In this document: one piece after another, positions 1 through 11,689 of the stretch
How positions within the stretch are numbered: the stretch's first letter is position 1
Layout: each line of letters begins with the position of its first letter
Assembly (NCBI GenBank): GCA_003024785.1
Contig: PUQB01000091.1
Coordinates: 310,001-374,000 of the forward strand
Source: Selaginella tamariscina
Lineage: Eukaryota; Streptophyta; Lycopodiopsida; Selaginellales; Selaginellaceae
Reading direction: 5' to 3'
DNA: 64,000 nt
Translations under genes and position numbers: made by a program
The notes under the pieces: generated by a model
Told to the model about the DNA's origin: nothing
The model's input: the letters and a program-made list of their open reading frames with translations, nothing else
Database searches by the model: none

Positions 1-632
1 AAGAGCCCTTCGTGAGGCACTCGCAAGGTCATATGTTAGGGTTATCCCAAACCTAGCCTTAGGGAGTTTGCTTAGTAGAACACTCGTGTCCACCTACGGC
101 GCACACTTGTGTCCTTACTAAGTACTAGCCCTAGGTCTAGGGTATAACTTGGCCACTCAAACCCTAAAAGTTAGTTGTGGTTCAGGGTACCCCTTGTCGC
201 CCTAAAGGGGTTGTACTCCCGGATGAGGGTGATTCCTCAAGGGGTAACTGACGATGCCTTAGCTCTGTCCAAGGGTATGTGTGGAAACACATCTCCTTGA
301 TGGGGGTTAGGGCATGAGCCTGTCTAGGTCTTCTAGGGCAAGACCCTAAGTCAACTAGGGTTATCCCTCAAGGGTTTTGTGGGCAAACACTCTAGGGAGA
401 CTTAGGCTAAACCCTAAGTTAACTAGGGTTATCCCTCAAGGGTTTTGGGGGTAGACACTCTGGGAGACTTAGGCTAAACCCTAAGTCTCCTGTCCACTTG
501 GGCATTAGAGTCTAACCTTAGGGGTCGTTGGGGTTGTTCTGGGAAACTTAACGTTGCTCACACAGGGTGATGACGCCGAATGGCCACCTGGCAGTGTTGT
601 CACATGTTGGCCCTTTGGGTTAAAACTCTGAC
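1..632. repeat. Repeat-rich flank ending like an LTR
   Basis: No gene is supported here. The stretch is rich in degenerate CCCTAA/TTAGGG words and holds a 68 bp tandem repeat. Its last bases (AAACTCTGACA, ending at 632) are the same as the ends of the two LTR copies at 1452 and 7788. This suggests it is the tail of a related LTR next to, or nested with, the Gypsy element that follows. The left edge lies outside the window. Confidence 0.45.
346..490. repeat. 68 bp direct tandem repeat, two copies plus a partial third
   Basis: CTAAGTCAACTAGGGTTATC begins at 346 and a near-identical unit (CTAAGTTAACTAGGGTTATC) begins at 414. A third start, CTAAGTCTCC, is at 481. The unit contains AACCCTAAG and AGGGTT words that resemble degenerate plant telomere sequence. 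Confidence 0.75.
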
Positions 633-1452
633 ACTCTAGGCGAAGCTAGCACTTCCATTTAGAGAACCCTCCCCCGTTTTGACATTCCAAGTTAGGGTTC
701 TTTGCAAATTATAGCTTGTCAAAATAAGGGTTAGGGACACCCCTAGGGTTGACCTAACCCTAGGGTTGCCCTAACCCCACGTCCTAACCCCCCCCCCTAG
801 GGGTTAGGTTTAGGATTGGGTTAGGACAACCATTTTCTCTAAGGGCTGGCATTTCTGTGCCAGCCCACTTACTCACTTAGGTAAACAAGGGGGGGGGCAT
901 CCGTCACATAAATAAGGTAGAGTATATGTAGTGAGGCTTCCTGGGTTCAAAAGAGAACTCGTTAACCTCCTACCGGTGCAAGCTAAGCTTGTGTCGTCAA
1001 GGTGCAAACCCTCCGTTGTGCCGCCCAAACTTCCACACGACAGGGGTACAACCCACCCTAGGGTTAGACTATCCTTATCGTTGGCAGGATCTTGCCTTTG
1101 AGATAGGGGCACGTCACTTCTAAGGAGTTAGACAGATTCCTTAGTCCGAAAAACCTGCCCGCAAGCTCAAAGACATTGCCCGAGTTCACGTTCCGCAAAC
1201 TAGTGGTTGAGGCCTTGCCCGGCCGCCTCGATGACGCCAAGCTAGGAACGACACTTGAAGATCGGCTAGTCTGTGTATCCTGATTCACAAGGTGAGTCTC
1301 ATTCGTGGGCTTAGTCAGTTAGGGGTTTGAGTTCCTAAGGCTTGGGTTCCTAATACGGGTTATTTTACCAGATTCCGTGGGGTTTCAGAGAGGAGATTCC
1401 AAGCTTAGCACCTGGTAAGCCACCTTTGTGGCACCAGGTGAAAACTCTGACA
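633..1452 (+). repeat. 5' LTR copy of the 633-7788 Gypsy element
   Basis: Direct repeat of 6978-7788 with high identity by eye, from ACTCTAGGCGAAGCTAGC to the terminal AACTCTGACA. It is followed at 1455 by a primer-binding site, which fixes the LTR boundary. It contains a C/G homopolymer region and CCCTAACCC-like words. Confidence 0.88.
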
Positions 1453-1454
1453 AT

Positions 1455-1466
1455 TGGTATCGGAGC
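1455..1466 (+). promoter_or_regulatory. Primer-binding site, initiator Met tRNA type
   Basis: TGGTATCGGAGC lies two bases after the LTR end. It differs by one base from the usual plant retroelement primer site TGGTATCAGAGC, which pairs with the 3' end of initiator methionine tRNA. Confidence 0.85.
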
Positions 1467-4400
1467 AAGTTCTCTGCGGTTAGTAGGACTGCCTTAAGTC
1501 GTAGGGTGTTTCAATGTTTAAATAACTCTAAATTCTTGATATACTCTATTGCTTTCGGTTGACATGTCTGTATTCTGCGCAGAGAGTTTTGATCCTGTGA
1601 GTTGTCAAACTTCGGAGACACTTGCTCAGTGAGTCGGCGTGAGATTCTAAGTATGTCCGGAAGTCTTATGTTAGTTTAAGCTGATGTGTGTGGGTGTACA
1701 ACCTGTGCAAGGTGTTTCTAGTTTCACATTGGGAATATTCCAAGCATATTCTCCGATGTTGACACTAGGGTTCATACAATGAGCAAGAGAAAGCAACCAA
1801 AGCATAAGGCAGAGGGCTGTCGCAGAGGCTCAAAATGAGGAGATGGATGAGGCTGATCCAGGTCGACCCCTAGAGTTAGACAACGACCTGGTTGGCAAGA
1901 AATAATGATGGATTGCCCTAAACGAACTTCGAGGGGATGTTTTGGGGTTGAACGACCAAATCGATATGTTGTTGTTCGGATTTCGACGAATACTGCAGTG
2001 CCAAATGTTCGCAACCAGACGCACGAAAAAAGAGAAGAAGCATGACTCAGAGTCAGGTTCCTCTGAATCAGATTCTTCGACGGAAGTAGTGGTGGAGGTC
2101 CCAGTAAATTCAAACCGGTAAAGCCTTCGAATTTCATGGGTTCAAAGGATTACAAGGTTTTGGATGACTGGTTGTATGATATGGAAAGCTATTTCGAGGC
2201 TGCTTCCGTGAGAAAGACAGAAAAGGTTGCATGTGCCAAGCAGTTTCTTAAAGAAGAAGCTAAGACTTGGTGGCGAATTGTTGAAGGTGAACGTGGATAC
2301 CGAAACAGCTGGAAGCACATGAAAAAGGAGATCAAAAAGCAGTATATGCCGGATGATCTCGGTTTGCGATTGCGTGCTGACCTGGCACTTTGTCAACAGG
2401 GAGTTCGGGGAAGTCCAATGGACCACGTTTATCGATTCGAAAGTGTACGGCGATTGGTGCCAAATATGAGCGATGATGAAGCTCGAAGTTGCTTCATGGC
2501 TAGCTTGAATGAGAAACGCGAAGAGAAATCTTAAGGTACAAGCCACAAGCTATCGGGAATGTCAAGAGGCAGCTCAAAAGGTTGCTTATGGCATGTCGTT
2601 AGAAGACTTGTACAAAGGGGAGGAAGCAAAACCTAAACCAAGGAGGTTTCCTCCAAAGTCTGGGTTCAGAAGGTTTGATAGGCGACCAGATCAATCGCCA
2701 TCAATTCGAAGTGCAAGTCCCTTTGTGGCAGTTCCAAGTTTTCGGACACATCAAGACCCACCGGATTTCGGAAACCATTGGCGTTACCACCTCCTCAGCA
2801 GCCAAAGGATCGGCTCCAAAGTCTGCTCCCCCGCGTTCCGCAGGCGGGGTGTGAAATGTTATAATTGTAACAAGCCTGGTCATTTTGCTAAAGAGTGTCG
2901 GCACCCTCACAACAATCAGGACATTTCAAGGCGATGGTAGAAGAGGAAGTTGCTGAACCAGAAACGCTTGAAGATCCGGAAGATGAGTCAGAAGAGGTAA
3001 TGTTGTGCCAGACACAACCTGCCTTATTCGCTATTCAAGACAAAACTGACCCTTTGCTATATTTGACAGGAAGGATACGAGGGGACCGAGTCCGAATGAT
3101 GATCGATACTGGAGCAACATACAACTTCATATCGACTAGTCTAGCTCGTCGATTGAATTTGGATGTAATAAAGATGTGTGAAATAAAGATCAATTTTGGC
3201 AAAGGTTCTCAAAATACTAATAATATAGCAAGGGCAGTTCCTGTCCAAATCAAAGATTGGAAGGCTAAGCTAGACTTAGTTGTCTTGAATATGACGGGGT
3301 TTGACTTTGTTTGGGTATGGAATGGTTCCATAAACATGTAATCGAAATGAGGGGTTCCGGAGATAATCGAATCACGCTTGCAGCAGATAAAGAAGACATT
3401 AGAAAAACACGCTCAGAATGGAAACGCTAACTGATAAGGATTGGAATCCTATGTTCCTTACCTTAACTCAGTTGCGTAAGCAGTTAGACATCGGGAACGT
3501 GTGTTTCTTGCAATGGTTTTGGATACTGGTGAAGTCAAAATAGGAGATGGTCAAGAATCTGTTCCTGAACCTATTTTGGAAGTCTTGAACATGTTTAAGG
3601 ATGTGTTGCCAGAAGACTTGCCGCCGAGTTACCTCCACGTCGAGTTGTGGACCACAGGATAGAGATTTTGCCAGGTTCGTCTCCACCGGCAAGAGCCCCA
3701 TATCGGTTGAATCCTCAAGAGTTAGTAGAATTGAAGAGACAGCTGACAGAATTGTGGTCGAGGACACATTCGACCTAGTCGATCGCCGTATGGTGCACCT
3801 ATCTTGTTTGTAATGAAAAAGGATGGTACGATGCGAATGTGTGTGGACTATCGAGCTGAACGCGATAACTATCAAAAATAAGTATCCTCTTCCACGAGTG
3901 GACGACTTATTTGATAGGCTATCGAAAGCAAAGTATTTTTCAAGAATAGACTTGAGTCGGGGTACCATCAGATTCGGGTAGCAGAGAATGACATTGAGAA
4001 GACCGCTTTTCGAACGCGTTATGGATCATTTGAGTTTCTAGTCTTGCCATTCGGGTTGTGCAATGCTCCAGCAACTTTTTGCACAATGATGGATGATGTG
4101 TTTAGAGACTATCTAGACGAGTTCGTAGTGGTGTATATTGATGACATTCTGATTTTCAGTTCGACAATTGAGGAACATGTGGAACACTTAGAAAAAGTGT
4201 TTCAGGTTGAGAGAGAACCAGTTGTATGCTAAAGAAAGCAAGTGCGCATTTGGTCAAACCAAGATAGATTTCTTGGGACACTTGATCTCAGGTGGGGAGG
4301 TTGCCATGGACCCAAAGAAAATTCAAGCTATTACTGAGTGGATGACTTAAAAGACGTGCATGAAGTTAGATCATTTCTTGGTCTAACAGGGTATTACCGA

Positions 4401-6800
4401 AGATTCATAAAGGGTTACTCGGAAATAGCGGCCCCATTGACAGATCTTACGAAAACATTCCATGGCATTGGACTCCAGAGTGCCAACGTGCATTCGTCAA
4501 ACTCAAAGAGGCTATCTCTTCTGAGCCAGTTTTGCAGTTGCCCATCTTTGAAGATCCCTTTGAAGTAGAATGTGACGCTTCCGACTTTGCAATTGGTGGT
4601 GTATTGCAAAAAAGGACATCCAGTGTCCTTTTCTCGAAGAAGTTAGATGCCGCGCAAACTCGATGGCCTACTCACGAAAAGGAGATGTATGCTATTGTTG
4701 CTTCCTTGGAGTATTGGCGTCATTATCTTCCAAGTCATGGCACTGTGGTTTGGACAGATAGTGTAACTCTAAGGTATTTTGAAACGCAGCCGAAGCTATC
4801 CAAAGTATGCTAGATGGCAGCAGAAGTTGGCACGATTTCAGCCTGAAATCAACATAAGCGGGAAAGGACAATGTGGTAGCTGATGCACTCAGTAGAAAGG
4901 GTCATCTTCGATTATGTCAGCACCCGTGTCAACTTTGGTGGATGAATTTGTGACGGCGTATCCTCAGGACAAGTTTGCAAGGAGCTTTGAGCCTGGTGGC
5001 AAAGAGGAAACAAGTTCATCAATTACGAAGAGATGGTAATATTCCAGCAGGAATAGAAAGTCGAATGGATGCACTCAAACAGGCCATTTTGCAGTACGAG
5101 ATGGAGTTCTTTATTATAAAGAAAAGAGACTCTATGTTCCAGAAGGGACATGGAGGGAGAGGCTATTAAGAGAGCATCACGACGTTCCTTTGGCAGGCAT
5201 GGTGGAAGGCAAAAGACGTTGGCTTTGTTGAAACAGGGATTCTATTGGCCGGGTATGATAGATGATGTTGCCAAGTATGTCAAGACATGCCCCACATGTC
5301 AACAAGTAAAAGTCGTTCGCAAAAACGAGCTGGGAAGTTACTGTATACCGATTCCAGAGCGGCCATTTCAAAGTGTTACTTTGGACTTTATCATGGGATT
5401 GCCAAAATCTTGTGGTTTTAATGCTCATGGTGGTAGTCGATCGATTTTCAAAGGTTGCTCATTTCATTCCAACTGTAGAGACAGTGAATGCAACAAGCAG
5501 AAGTTGTTCTTCCACGAAGTCGTAAGAGTGCGAGGGCTACCGGAAACGATGATCTCAGATCGGGATCCTCGTTTACTGGAAGTTTTGGGGAACGTTGTTT
5601 AAGCATTTGGACGATGCTGAGTTTAGTACGGCTTATCATCCCAAACGGATGGTCAACGGAGAGAGGGAACCGACAAGTCGAGGACTATCTCAGATGCTAT
5701 GTTCAAGGTGATCAACTTGATTGGGCTGAACACTTAGATATGGCTGAGATATGTTACAATAACTCGACACACACTGCAATCGGATGTAGCCCGATGGAAG
5801 TGTTAACTGGGAATAAGGGTGGTATTCCTCAGAGTATGGTGTTACCGAAAGACGATAGCAATCGAGTTCCATCTGTAGCAGAGTTCACGGGACAATTGTA
5901 TCGAACATGGGAAGCTGCTCGTCAAGCGATGGCTGCAGCACAGGAAAGGTATCGTCAGCAGTACGATAAGCATCGGCGGGATGTAGAGTATCAGGTTGGG
6001 GATATGGTATTGTTGAGTACCAAAAACCTGAAGGTTCCAATGACTCTTTCGAGGAAGTTTCTATCGCACTACATAGGTCCATACAAGGTGGTGAAGCAAG
6101 TAGGGAAAGTGGCTTATGAGTTGGATCTTCCTCCAGAGTTGGGAACAATACACAATGTGTTTCATGTCAATTTGCTCGAGCCATTCCACAAAGATGAGAA
6201 ACATCCGCAAAGATATGAAAACTTACGTCCCCCTGAGCTGGTTCATGAAGGTACGGAGTACGAAGTCGAATCCATATTGGGCAAAAGGAAGGTTTATGGA
6301 CCGCGAAAACGTAAGTTTGAGTATCTCGTCAAATGGAAAGGCTATCCAGCGTGCGAATCGACATGGGAACCATTGGAGAATCTACAAAACGCGATGGAGT
6401 TGGTGAATGAGTTTGAGGCAAGGTCTCAAACTAATTAAGGAATAAAGTTATTTCTTCTTAACCTAGGGGCCGACAGACAACATTAACTAGAGGCCTCCGA
6501 TATAAATTCTAGTTAACTAAAAGAAATTAACTAACTTGTTGTCTGTGTCGGGTGACAGACTTTGCAGACGTGCAAAAGGTCTCCAAATGACTTCTTGTCG
6601 CAGGTGGTACCTCCGGCAGCTGAGTTCTCACTCAGTGAACGACGGTTCTGAAGTATTTGGCTTCGCGTAATGCAAGGGGGGTAATAAAACTTGTGAACTT
6701 TTTGCTGACTCCGCATAGAGTGATTAGCGTTAGTTTTCAGTTAATTTTTCCTAACCTAGTCTAGTCTTGGAGTTAGACGTCAACGAGGACGTTGACATTT

Positions 6801-6816
6801 TCAAAGGCGGGGAGTG
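6801..6816 (+). promoter_or_regulatory. Polypurine tract of the 633-7788 element
   Basis: The purine-rich run AAAGGCGGGGAGTG directly precedes the TGTCATAG start of the right LTR at 6817, as expected for plus-strand priming in LTR elements. Confidence 0.8.
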
Positions 6817-7788
6817 TGTCATAGTTTTTACTATGACTCGACCCTTTACTTTGGGGTTTGACTGTTGTTACCTACTGGATTATGTGACGAACCCTAGATG
6901 TAGAAGAAACAGGCCCGCATAGTGCACTTGGGTATCTAGTGATGGTCCGGCCGGGTGTCGTTAGGTATTTGCAAGAAACTCTAGGCGAAGCTAGCACTTC
7001 CATTTAGAGAACCCTCCCCCGTTTTGACGTTCCAGGTTAGGGTTCTTTGCAAATTATAGCTTGTCAAAATAAGGGTTAGGGACACCCCTAGGGTTGACCT
7101 AACCCTAGGGTTGCCCTAACCCCACGTCCTTACCCCCCCCTAGGGGTTAGGTTTAGGATTAGGTTAGGACAACCATTTTCTCTAAGGGCTGGCATTTCCG
7201 TGCCAGCCCACTTACTCATTAGGTAAACAGGGGGGGGGGGTCCGTCACATAAATAAGGTAGAGTATATGTAGTGAGGCTTCCTGGGTTCAAAAGAGAGCT
7301 CGTTAACCTCCTACCGGTGCAAGCTAAGCTTGTGTCGTCAAGGTGCAACCCTCCGTTGTGCCGCCCAAACTTCCACACGACAGGGGTACAACCCACCCTA
7401 GGGTTAGACTATCCTTATCGTTGGCAGGATCTTGCCTTTGAGATAGGGCACGTCACTTCCAAGGAGTTAGCAGATTCCTTGGTCCGAAAACCTGCTCGCA
7501 AGCTCAAAGAATTGCCCGAGTTCACGTTCCGCAAACTAGTGGTTGAGGCCTTGCTCCGGCCGCCTCAACCACGCCAAGCTAGGAACAACACCTAAGCTCG
7601 GCTAGTCCGTGTATCCTGATTCACAAGGTGAGTCTCGTTCGTGGACTTAGTCAGTTAGGGGTTTGAGTTCCTAAGGCTTGGGTTCCTAATACGGGTTATT
7701 TACCAGATTCCGTGGGGTTTCCAGAGAGGGGATTCCAGGGTTGGCACCTGGCAAGCCGCCTTTGTGGCACCAGGTAAAAACTCTGACA
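6817..7788 (+). repeat. 3' LTR of the 633-7788 Gypsy element
   Basis: Starts TGTCA after the polypurine tract and ends TGACA, a short inverted terminal pair. It is 972 bp long. The downstream part matches 633-1452. It carries several AACCCTAGGGTT-type words. Confidence 0.88.
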
Positions 7789-9979
7789 GTTACGAGACTT
7801 AATCTTTCTTAAATGGATGCACAAGGCTTAACACCTTGATCTGAGCACATGCACACATGCTTGTCAACCCTTTGGCATTAAACTCATGGCATAATTCCAA
7901 ATGGCATGCCTTGGGCATTGTACCGTGTGTCATTTAACCAAATGTCACATGTTTATGTAGCATTGTTTATCAAGATGTAAATTATCTCGTTATAGCCCCT
8001 CAAATTCAAAAGGCCACAAACATGGCTTTCAAATGCCAACTATAAAACTTCTCTTTGTAAACCCTTAGGAACATAATAAAAAGAACCTGTTTTACTAGTG
8101 GAATATGTACTCCAACATTACATCTTAGGTGTGTGATTAGTTATCGAACAAAAGAAGTTAATTAAATCCCTAAATGTAGCATATCTAAACATAACAATAT
8201 AGATTCATCAATGTTAAGGGTAATTTGCCTTTAAGGTATGACGTACCCCCACATGTTGGAAGTTAAAACTGCACAAGGGATGTGCCTTAATGACATAAGC
8301 TATAGAGAGGAAAGAATCAAACACCTTTTAAGCTTTCCTATACATACTCTACTTAATATATTTGATAAAGGCCTTCTTATTTTCTTATTCTCTTGATTGA
8401 ATTAGCATGAAATTTCATTTTCAATGGAACCTAATGAACTCTAACTTAGAGGTTTAGGATGTGGTGTTAAGGCAACCTTAGGGATGTTTTTAGCCATATA
8501 TACATTGGAATAAGTTAATAACTAATCAAGACACAAAAAATAAAAAAAGAGTTTTCTAAATGAAAGTGTTACATTTATTCATAATTTCTTATAAATACTT
8601 AAAACACACGATTGGACCATCACTAAATACTCAAATGCCTGAAGTATGCGTGTTTCTTTTACATTTAAGACTTATTAATATAATTCTTAAACAGCAAATA
8701 ACAACAATCAACCTCCAAGTTTGTAATAAAAACTATGATATTTATTTATCCTAACTTGTTATCGTAATTGTCCATTATTTTTATTTAAAGTAATGTTATT
8801 CTTTTATTTGATTTTCTCATTGCTATATTCATAATATGGATACAACTTATATATATTATTTTTAGATTCTTATTTAACACCTTAAAAAACATGTAAAAAA
8901 CCTTTAAAGTGGATGTTTTAAATTCTTATTTAACACCTTATAAAACATGTAAAAAACCTTTGAAGTAGACGTTTTAAATTCTTAATTTAACACCTTAAAG
9001 AACATGTAAAAAACCTTTGGAGTGGATGTTCATCGAACTAGTTGTGTTAAGGACAATCTTATAAAATTATCTAATTAATGTTAAATAACATTTCTTGGAT
9101 TACCCTTAATAATTTATGAACTTACTCTTAAATTTGTAAGTTTATAGAAAAACCAAGCAAAATACATAGATAAAAAAAATACGACTTAAGCTTGGTCTAT
9201 ATGTCAAAAAATAAATAAAAGATAGAATATATATAAAAAAAGGTGTACCCAACTTCTCCTTACCCTCGAGATATTCTTAATTCATTCATAACTTATTTAA
9301 CATCACGAAACCTTGCATATATGCATTATAAGAGTACATACACATATTATATACTTCACAACATATTGTTTTTATATTTATTTATAAAAGTGCAAATAAT
9401 AATTTTAATATTGATTGTTACTTGTTGAACTTTTTCTTAATATCCCTTCTGTTATATATGTATTCACATTTTGTTCAAGAAATAATATCACAAAGAGAAA
9501 ATATACTAATAATAATAAAAATATTTAATTTTAAGATTTTAATACATTACACATATTCATAAACATATATATATATATATATATATATATGAATATAAGT
9601 CAAATTATATACGAGCTTGTTATTATTCTTGTGAAAGTAATATTGATTTATTATATTTTAAAGATGATGGTTTAGATTGTTTTTAATTTTAATTTCATTA
9701 ACAAAAAGAAAATTATAGAACAAGATATGATGAAGCATATACTAAGAATATATTTTATTAAATAAATGAATTTTTAAACTTGAAATTAAATTTAAATACA
9801 ATAATTTAATTGCATATTGACAATATTATAGTTAGATGACTTAAATTTTATTTTAGCCTTAAATTTAAAAATAATTACTTCAAAATTAGAATGTTATATT
9901 AATAGTTATGTTTGGTTTAAATTTTATTTCAACTTTAAATTTATAAAAAATTATTCCTTAAAAAATTAAAATATGCTTA
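7789..9979. other. AT-rich spacer without a recognisable gene
   Basis: Open frames here are short and low-complexity. Visible structure is a 57 bp tandem repeat (8866-9030), an (AT)n run near 9569-9590 and many oligo-A/T tracts. The last three bases, TTA (9977-9979), match a TTA directly after the far end of the large transposon at 38873. Confidence 0.7.
8866..9030. repeat. 56-57 bp tandem repeat, three copies
   Basis: TTCTTATTTAACACCTTA recurs at about 8867, 8923 and 8979, each time followed by ACATGTAAAAAACCTTT and a GTGGATGTT-like end. The copies differ at a few positions. No coding potential is seen. Confidence 0.85.
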
Positions 9980-10006
9980 ATGCACGTTGTAACTAAAGTG
10001 GGCATG
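9980..10006 (+). repeat. Left terminal inverted repeat, copy 1
   Basis: Starts ATGCACGTTGTAACTAAA and runs 27 bp to GGGCATG. Its reverse complement, with two mismatches, is at 38818-38844 and again at 38846-38872. The same left end recurs at 23860. TTA precedes it at 9977-9979. Confidence 0.85.
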
Positions 10007-10139
10007 ATACGTGAAAATGGGAATATAAAATAAATTACTAATTAATACTTAAGTTTTAATTATTAATTAATCATTTAATTAATATGTAATTAAGCCTTAA
10101 ATATTAATTAATTAATTAATTAATCCTTCAATAACCTTA

Positions 10140-10200
10140 CTTAGTAAGGAATATTCCTAAAATATCTTAGAATATTCATATTATTCTAAAAATAGTTTAC
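10140..10200. repeat. Subterminal GAATATTC palindromes, copy 1 left end
   Basis: GGAATATTCC (10148-10157) and AGAATATTCA (10169-10178) lie about 170 bp inside the left end. The same palindrome recurs near the right ends (about 23752-23795 and 38700-38757). Such subterminal repeats are often transposase-binding sites; that role is inferred. Confidence 0.5.
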
Positions 10201-10336
10201 AATAATGAAGAAATACTATCAAACATAATTACAAATGAAATCATTTTCTTATCAACATGTTAATTTTTTATAAATACTTTTTCCTATCATACAAAGAAAT
10301 TTCTCATTTTGTCTAAATCATCACTCTCCGGATTAA

Positions 10337-11448
10337 TCAAATCATTTTGGTCAATATCTTGATGTTGTTGCCACCACTAACACTCTCACGAATGCAATTG
10401 GGAGTTGCCATCCTTGTTAATACATAAGATGTAATAAGAGAAGGTCTGCATAAAGGCTCATCTAAAAACTGACGTTCCTTAAGAATAATATTATAAAGCG
10501 CCCGGTTGCTATCCTTCATTTTATAAAATTCAAAATCACGAGAAAGAAAAGCTTCAGGAAATGTTTGATACGGTGGATACTGCTCAAAAATTTTCGAGAT
10601 TCTTCTTTCTGAGGCACGTATCCAAGTAGTTCACTAGCTCATCCATGATATCGGTATCAGAATATGGATCGAAAGTGATTGGATGAATACAAGCAATGTT
10701 TTGGTTGAGCATAGCCTTCTGAGGAGAGTCGTCTACACTAACATCTGTGTTCTTCATTATCCTTAAGCGACTGATCTCCCCATGAGTCCCAATTATTCTT
10801 TCATTCTTGAAGAAGTATGGCTTGCTTTCCTTTTTATATTGTGAAATTCGAGAGGTTTATAACATATTCGCTGGTCAAAAATCCAATCTTTACGAATCAC
10901 CTCTTCTGCAACACTACAATGTTTCTTAAGCAAATTCAACAGCGGTGTTAAGTTATGAATCTGCATGCATGACCAAATCCCCACAAGCGCACCCATCTCC
11001 TTAAGCTTTTGAAAGAGACGATCCAACCCTGGACGAAAAATAATATCATATCGAAATTTACCATGACAAGGAATGAAATCTCCTTGTTTGATTTCTTTTT
11101 TCCTATCCTCGGGCCTTTGTCGATGAAGCAGAACACCATTGACATCCAACAACACAATATGGCCATGAGTAACATGGATAGCGTTGCCTCTTGAATACTT
11201 TGCAAATCACTTGTTTGCTCCCTTTCACATTTATCCGTTGCCACTATCTCGTTGCCTATCCCTTCATCATTTAATTGTACATCATCCTTACAAGATTCAG
11301 ATATTGCATGCGCTGAAGAAATTGATTTCGGAACTGAAGCCAATAAAAATGATGATGAAAAAACTGAAGTGGCCCCCATGGTAACGATGTTTTGAGCTGC
11401 ATTATTATCCATTTCCTGCATGAACTCTGTCATTCTGACATGTGGCAC
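10337..11448 (-). pseudogene. FCP1/NIF-type phosphatase-like gene, copy 1
   Basis: Leftward gene for a HAD-superfamily FCP1 homology domain protein, the family that dephosphorylates RNA polymerase II CTD and other serine substrates. Visible blocks in order: an acidic, Ser-rich N-terminal part (MQEMDNNAAQNIV), motif I VLLDVNGVLLHR, RPGLDRLFQKLKEMGALVGIWS (motif II Trp-Ser) and, near the C-terminus, the DDSPQKAMLNQNIACIHP motif III block, best read in copy 2. Motif I has Asn where classical DxDx(T/V) has the second Asp, so catalysis may be altered. The reading frame is interrupted in this copy, with pieces in more than one frame. A GTAAGA donor and a CAG acceptor upstream of 11448 suggest at least one 5' exon at about 11477-11520. 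It lies beside the ParB-methyltransferase gene, same strand. Carriage by a transposon is unusual and may reflect host gene capture. Confidence 0.72.
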
Positions 11449-11689
11449 AAGAAATTGTCGCCAAACCCCTCTCTTACCTCATGCAATGCTGAAAATCCAT
11501 GTTCTCAATTGTTTCATTACATCTGCAAAATGATAATTAGCTGACCTTAAAATTATCAAGGTATATTATTTACCTTGTTAATGTGTGACCCATGTTTGAA
11601 CTAAAAGCTTCATTAATCCTTGAGAATTTATTTTCTGTACAAATATAAAGAAATATACAAAAATGCCTTATGTTACACTCATTTACAAC

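Larger units (their letters stand above)
633..7788 (+). mobile_element. Ty3/Gypsy chromodomain LTR retroelement, old and broken
   Basis: Fossil LTR element in plus orientation. Parts recognisable by translated similarity, in order: gag with a CCHC zinc knuckle (CYNCNKPGHFAKEC, about 2.1-2.9 kb), aspartic protease (IDTGATYNFIS, about 3.1 kb), reverse transcriptase with YIDDILIF (about 3.8-4.3 kb), RNase H (about 4.5-4.9 kb), integrase with an H2C2 zinc domain (about 5.2-5.9 kb) and a C-terminal chromodomain (YLVKWKGYPACESTWEP, about 6.25-6.42 kb). The protease-RT-RH-IN order and the chromodomain place it in the Ty3/Gypsy chromovirus branch. It is broken in many places (of the order of ten or more), so it looks old and immobile by itself. 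The LTRs flank it at 633-1452 and 6817-7788. Confidence 0.93.

Noticed and set aside
8560-9428. Short frames in the AT-rich spacer as genes
   Set aside because: Low complexity, no conserved blocks, and they overlap tandem and AT-rich repeats.
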